In this document: piece after piece, positions 39,735-42,512 of the stretch
Layout of the letters: every line of letters starts with the position of its first letter
Position numbering within the stretch: the stretch's first letter is position 1
Assembly: GCA_027600665.1 (NCBI GenBank)
Contig: JADGJL010000106.1
Location: 1 to 42,512 of the forward strand
Origin: Irineochytrium annulatum
Lineage: Eukaryota > Chytridiomycota > Chytridiomycetes > Chytridiales > Chytridiaceae
DNA: 42,512 nucleotides
Reading direction: 5' to 3'
The notes under the pieces: model-generated
Told to the model about the DNA's origin: nothing
Databases searched by the model: none
The model's input: the letters and a program-made list of their open reading frames with translations, nothing else
Translations under genes and position numbers: made by a program

Positions 39735-41206
39735 TTATTCCTGATATGGCGGCGGGACGACGTCAGGCGTTGACTTGCCGGCGGATGTTGTCGAGCGCTT
39801 CGGCTTCAGACTAGACAACGCGAGGAAGAGGACGCTCGCGGCGTTCGGAGCGATACCTAGTTGATCATGGAGTTCCTCCATGGTGAGATGCAGGAGCTCC
39901 TTGCCGGCAATGCCTTGCACTGTTGGGGACAACATGTTGAACAAACAGCCTTGCGATGGTATATACGCTCAAAGTACACAGGGAACTCACGCTCAAACTT
40001 CTCCGCGATGCCCCTATCGAACCCGGACGCGAGCACCCAGCTCTTCACGTCTGCCGAAGTCCACGACTCAAGGTCCTGCAAACCGTCCACAACCGCCGTC
40101 GACTTTAGGCCCATCCCGGCGACTGACGAGCTCGAGGCCCCCTGTCCGCCGTCCGACGACGTCCCCGCAAGCTGCCTCGGCCCAACCCCCTCCCCGAACA
40201 GCACCGACGACTTCCCGGGGGGGTCAACGTCCTCCAGATTTGCTGCCGCAACGGCCCTCGCCACCTGAATCACCGGGTCGCCAGTGCTTGGTGGAAAAAG
40301 TAGCCCCGCCGGGTGGTACCCAACGTTACTCGACGCGCGCGGGGGAGGTGTGGGTGTCGACGCCGTCATAAGAGGATGAAGGGAGTCAACCGGGGCTGCC
40401 AATGGGGCAACGGGTGTGTTATGCGGGCCTTCCTGTGGCGTCCCGGTAGCGATCTCGTCCGCAGCAGCCGCCTTTCCTTTCTCAGTCCCTCTGCGGGCGC
40501 GTCGGCTTCTGAATGCGAACCACAGCACAGCTAAGGTGATAACGATCAGCAGAACGGTGACGCCGATGATGGCCCCGATTAAAAATGTTGAGATCCTCGC
40601 CGGCGCCGAGGATGACGCGTCGGAGCTCTGGGACGAGGTAGTTGTAGCGGTAGGAGGAGGTAGGGAGGTCTCGGAGGAAGATGTAGCGTTCGTCCCGCAG
40701 CTGGCATGGTTGACCGGCGTGTAGGAACCCCCAGTCCACTGCGTCCCACCCGTCAAGCAATTGCCGTCCATCCTCAATGTGGTCAAATGTCTCGCCCTGG
40801 AGAAGTCCGGCACGGGTCCCGTCAGCTGGTTGTACTCCAAGTACAGCTCGCTCAGGTTCGGCATCTGCACGGCAAGCGCCTGCGGGACGTGTCCGCTGAG
40901 ACCGTTCTCCGACAGATCGAGGACAGTCACGGCCGTGAGGTTGGCGATCGCGTCCGGTATCGTCCCCGTCAGACTGTTGTCCGAAAGTTCGAGGTCGGTG
41001 AGTTCGGGCAGCTGGATGAAGGCCTGTACGAGAGTAGGGAGGTCGGTGGAGACGAGGAAGGTAGCGCCGGGCTCGTCAGCTATTTTAACGGACAAGACAC
41101 GGCCAGCGGCGGTGCACTTGAAGTAGCCAGACTGCGTGCAGCAGCTCGCCGGGTCGAACGTGGCCGAGACATACTGATGAAGGATGCGGCAGTCGTTGTT
41201 GGCCAT
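39735..41206 (-). CDS. LRR-TM-SAM receptor-like protein, paralog 3
   Basis: Minus-strand exons 41206-39991 and 39919-39735, separated by a 71-nt intron, encode 466 residues. This is the most diverged of the three. The Cys cap is kept (DCRILHQ, ASCCTQSGYFKC), repeats read LTDLELSDNSLTGTIPDAI, VTVLDLSENGLSGHVP and LSELYLEYNQLTGPVP, and the C-cap is GTQWTGGSYTPVNHASC. The membrane helix is FLIGAIIGVTVLLIVITLAV followed by RSRRARRG. The SAM domain begins SWTSADVKSWVLASGFDRG and, after the intron at the equivalent codon, continues GIAGKELLHLTMEELHDQLG; the protein ends VPPPYQE, so the PPPY motif is retained despite a longer, re-written linker (exon 2 is 185 nt). No signal peptide is evident. It is divergent from the Myb gene, with 107 bp between start codons. 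Confidence 0.82.
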
Positions 41207-41313
41207 GGCAGCGGGCAGCGACCTGGGCACCAAAAGACGATGTTCTTATCAGGAGATTTCATTCGTTCAAGCCGCCTAAGTGCCCATTTTTCTCATCGAT
41301 TTGACAGCAGGAA

Positions 41314-42512
41314 ATGGGCAGTCTGCGAGCCGCCCTTCCGCCCTTGTTGGCGCGCCGCGCTTCTGGGCGACGGTTACCCCCGCTTGGGGCTTGGGGTCCT
41401 CGCTGGTGCCCGCAGGAAGGTTCGTTCGCCCCCTCCCGACCGTGTCCCCCCTTGCTCGACCTTTTTCGCCAAAAATCGACTGCAGCGAAGGACCCCGCTG
41501 ATGGCCCCGCCGGCGACTCCTCTGGAACTCCAGTCGATATCTCCGCCGACGTTGAGGGCGAAAACTCCTCTGGAACCACCGCCCTGGGGACCCCCAACAA
41601 CCTCGACATCATGATTCCTCTCACACCCAGCCGTCTCGGACCTCGAAGCCTGTCCGAGGCCGTCCCGCCGAAATTGCGCCAACGAGGCCAGGTGGATGCA
41701 TCCCTGTCGCTCGTGAACGACGTCGTACGATTTACGGCCGAGGAGGACCGGGAGTTGATGCTTGGCGTCACGGAGCACGGGCTCGACTATGAGAAGATCA
41801 AGGACACGAGACTCCCGCACAGGACTACGTCAATGCTTGCGAGAAGATGGAGAACGATTAACCCGAACGTGAATCATCAACGGTGGACGGTGGAGGAGGA
41901 CGAGAAGATGAAGAAGTTGTATCTTGAACATAAGAACTTTCGGGCTGTCGCCATGGAGTTTCCGGACAGGTGAGCTTTTGCATGTAAACGGGATCACTTA
42001 AAACGTTGCTGACTGAATTTGTTTTGTAGAACACGAAAGCAGGTAATATCCCGCTTCAGACGGATATACGGACTCTCTAGGCGAAAGCCTGCGCCAAGCG
42101 CAAAGGATCACTCCCCGCAGACGCAGGCGTTCCTGAAGCGAGTCTCGACGGCTTACCGACCGTGGTCCCGTCAGTCGAAGACGCCTTGGACGCTGGAGGA
42201 GATCACGACGCTGTATAAGAACGTGCAGAGGTACGGCACCAAGTGGGCGCTCGTCTGCCTGGACTTGCCCGGGCGGAGTTCGGGAGAGTGCTCGTGTCAG
42301 TACTGGTTAAATCGCCATTTGATCGAGGTTACTAGTTTTTTGCCCGATATTATTCTCCTCATTGTATTAACGGTTTATTTTTGTTTTGTTTTTTTTTATT
42401 TTATTGTATATAGTTTATATTGTAACTTAATTAATATTTATTAACAAGGTCCCCTCCAAGCCTCTCTTCCTTATCAATGGTATGTTCTGTTTGATATAAG
42501 GCAAAAGAGTTA
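41314..42512 (+). CDS. Myb/SANT-repeat DNA-binding protein (3' end outside the window)
   Basis: Exon 1 is 41314-41969, exon 2 42030-42327, and a probable third exon is 42449-42479, with a donor gtatgt at 42480, so the gene continues past the window. Three Myb-like helix-turn-helix repeats are visible: FTAEEDRELMLGVTEHG with RRWRTIN, RWTVEEDEKMKKLYLEH with VISRFRRIYG, and PWTLEEITTLYKNVQRYG with SCQYWLNRHL. Conserved Trp/aromatic spacing is recognisable but imperfect, as in fungal REB1/BAS1-like or SNAPc190-like factors. A nuclear DNA-binding role in transcription is the family expectation. If exon 2 were not spliced, the frame would read into an AT-rich, very hydrophobic tail and stop at 42444, which looks like intron translation. 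The start may be downstream, since the first ~70 residues are low in complexity. Confidence 0.75.

Noticed and set aside
42328..42444. Very hydrophobic C-terminal extension of the Myb protein suggesting a membrane-anchored transcription factor
   Set aside because: The stretch is AT-rich, begins with GT and ends before an AG, and skipping it gives an in-frame exon; it is better read as an intron.
1..42512. Search for CRISPR arrays, prokaryotic operons, rRNA genes, inverted-repeat-bounded transposons and telomeric repeats
   Set aside because: None seen. Apart from the diverged ~70-bp array, no regularly spaced direct repeats or paired terminal repeats were found by eye.

Overview
The window looks like nuclear DNA of a zoosporic (flagellated) fungus, most likely a chytrid. 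The genes are GC-rich and interrupted by short introns, mostly 49-77 nt, with GT...AG ends. Protein types are fungal: a DUF7703-type membrane protein, a TOK-like two-pore potassium channel, a PCL-type cyclin and a candidate fungal mitoribosomal protein mL59. A clear CFAP45 homologue, a structural protein inside ciliary microtubules, means the organism builds a motile flagellum. All gene models were spliced by hand; nearly every one closes in frame across all its introns.

Layout. At 1-175 there may be the tail of a plus-strand gene. A secreted type-B carboxylesterase lies at 446-2200 (-). A gene-poor stretch of about 2.8 kb follows and carries an orphan Notchless N-terminal fragment (about 3632-3840). 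Next come a secreted charge-segregated protein (4992-6044), a divergent protein kinase (6705-8198), a DUF985 cupin (9299-9919, -) head to head with a TLDc protein (9948-10943), an intron-containing tRNA-Tyr (11866-11949, -), an SGNH/GDSL hydrolase (12472-13944) and an unrecognised 349-residue protein (14290-15339). A large mitochondrial PPR protein (15532-18221, -) is head to head with the candidate mL59 gene. About 2.4 kb of eroded sequence (19037-21499) ends in a run of ~70-bp degenerate tandem repeats directly before CFAP45 (to 23278).

The right half is rich in membrane and signalling genes: the TOK-like channel (23775-27376), a double-CDGSH iron-sulfur protein with a C-terminal membrane anchor (27672-28430, -), an eight-exon DUF7703 membrane protein (29361-30769, -), a SWEET sugar transporter (33630-34861), a PCL-like cyclin (37947-39481) and a Myb/SANT protein running off the right edge. 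Interleaved are three paralogous receptor-like genes (31729-33270 +, 35559-37161 -, 39735-41206 -). They share one architecture: leucine-rich-repeat ectodomain, single transmembrane helix, cytoplasmic SAM domain and a PPPY motif at the extreme C-terminus.

These three LRR-TM-SAM-PPxY proteins are the best candidate for something undescribed. They look like kinase-less cell-surface receptors that could signal by SAM oligomerisation and be switched off by a WW-domain ubiquitin ligase. Clustering with a sugar transporter may be functional or just local duplication. Two divergent pairs with almost no intergenic DNA (PPR/mL59 and cupin/TLDc) point to shared bidirectional promoters; the first joins two likely mitochondrial gene-expression proteins.
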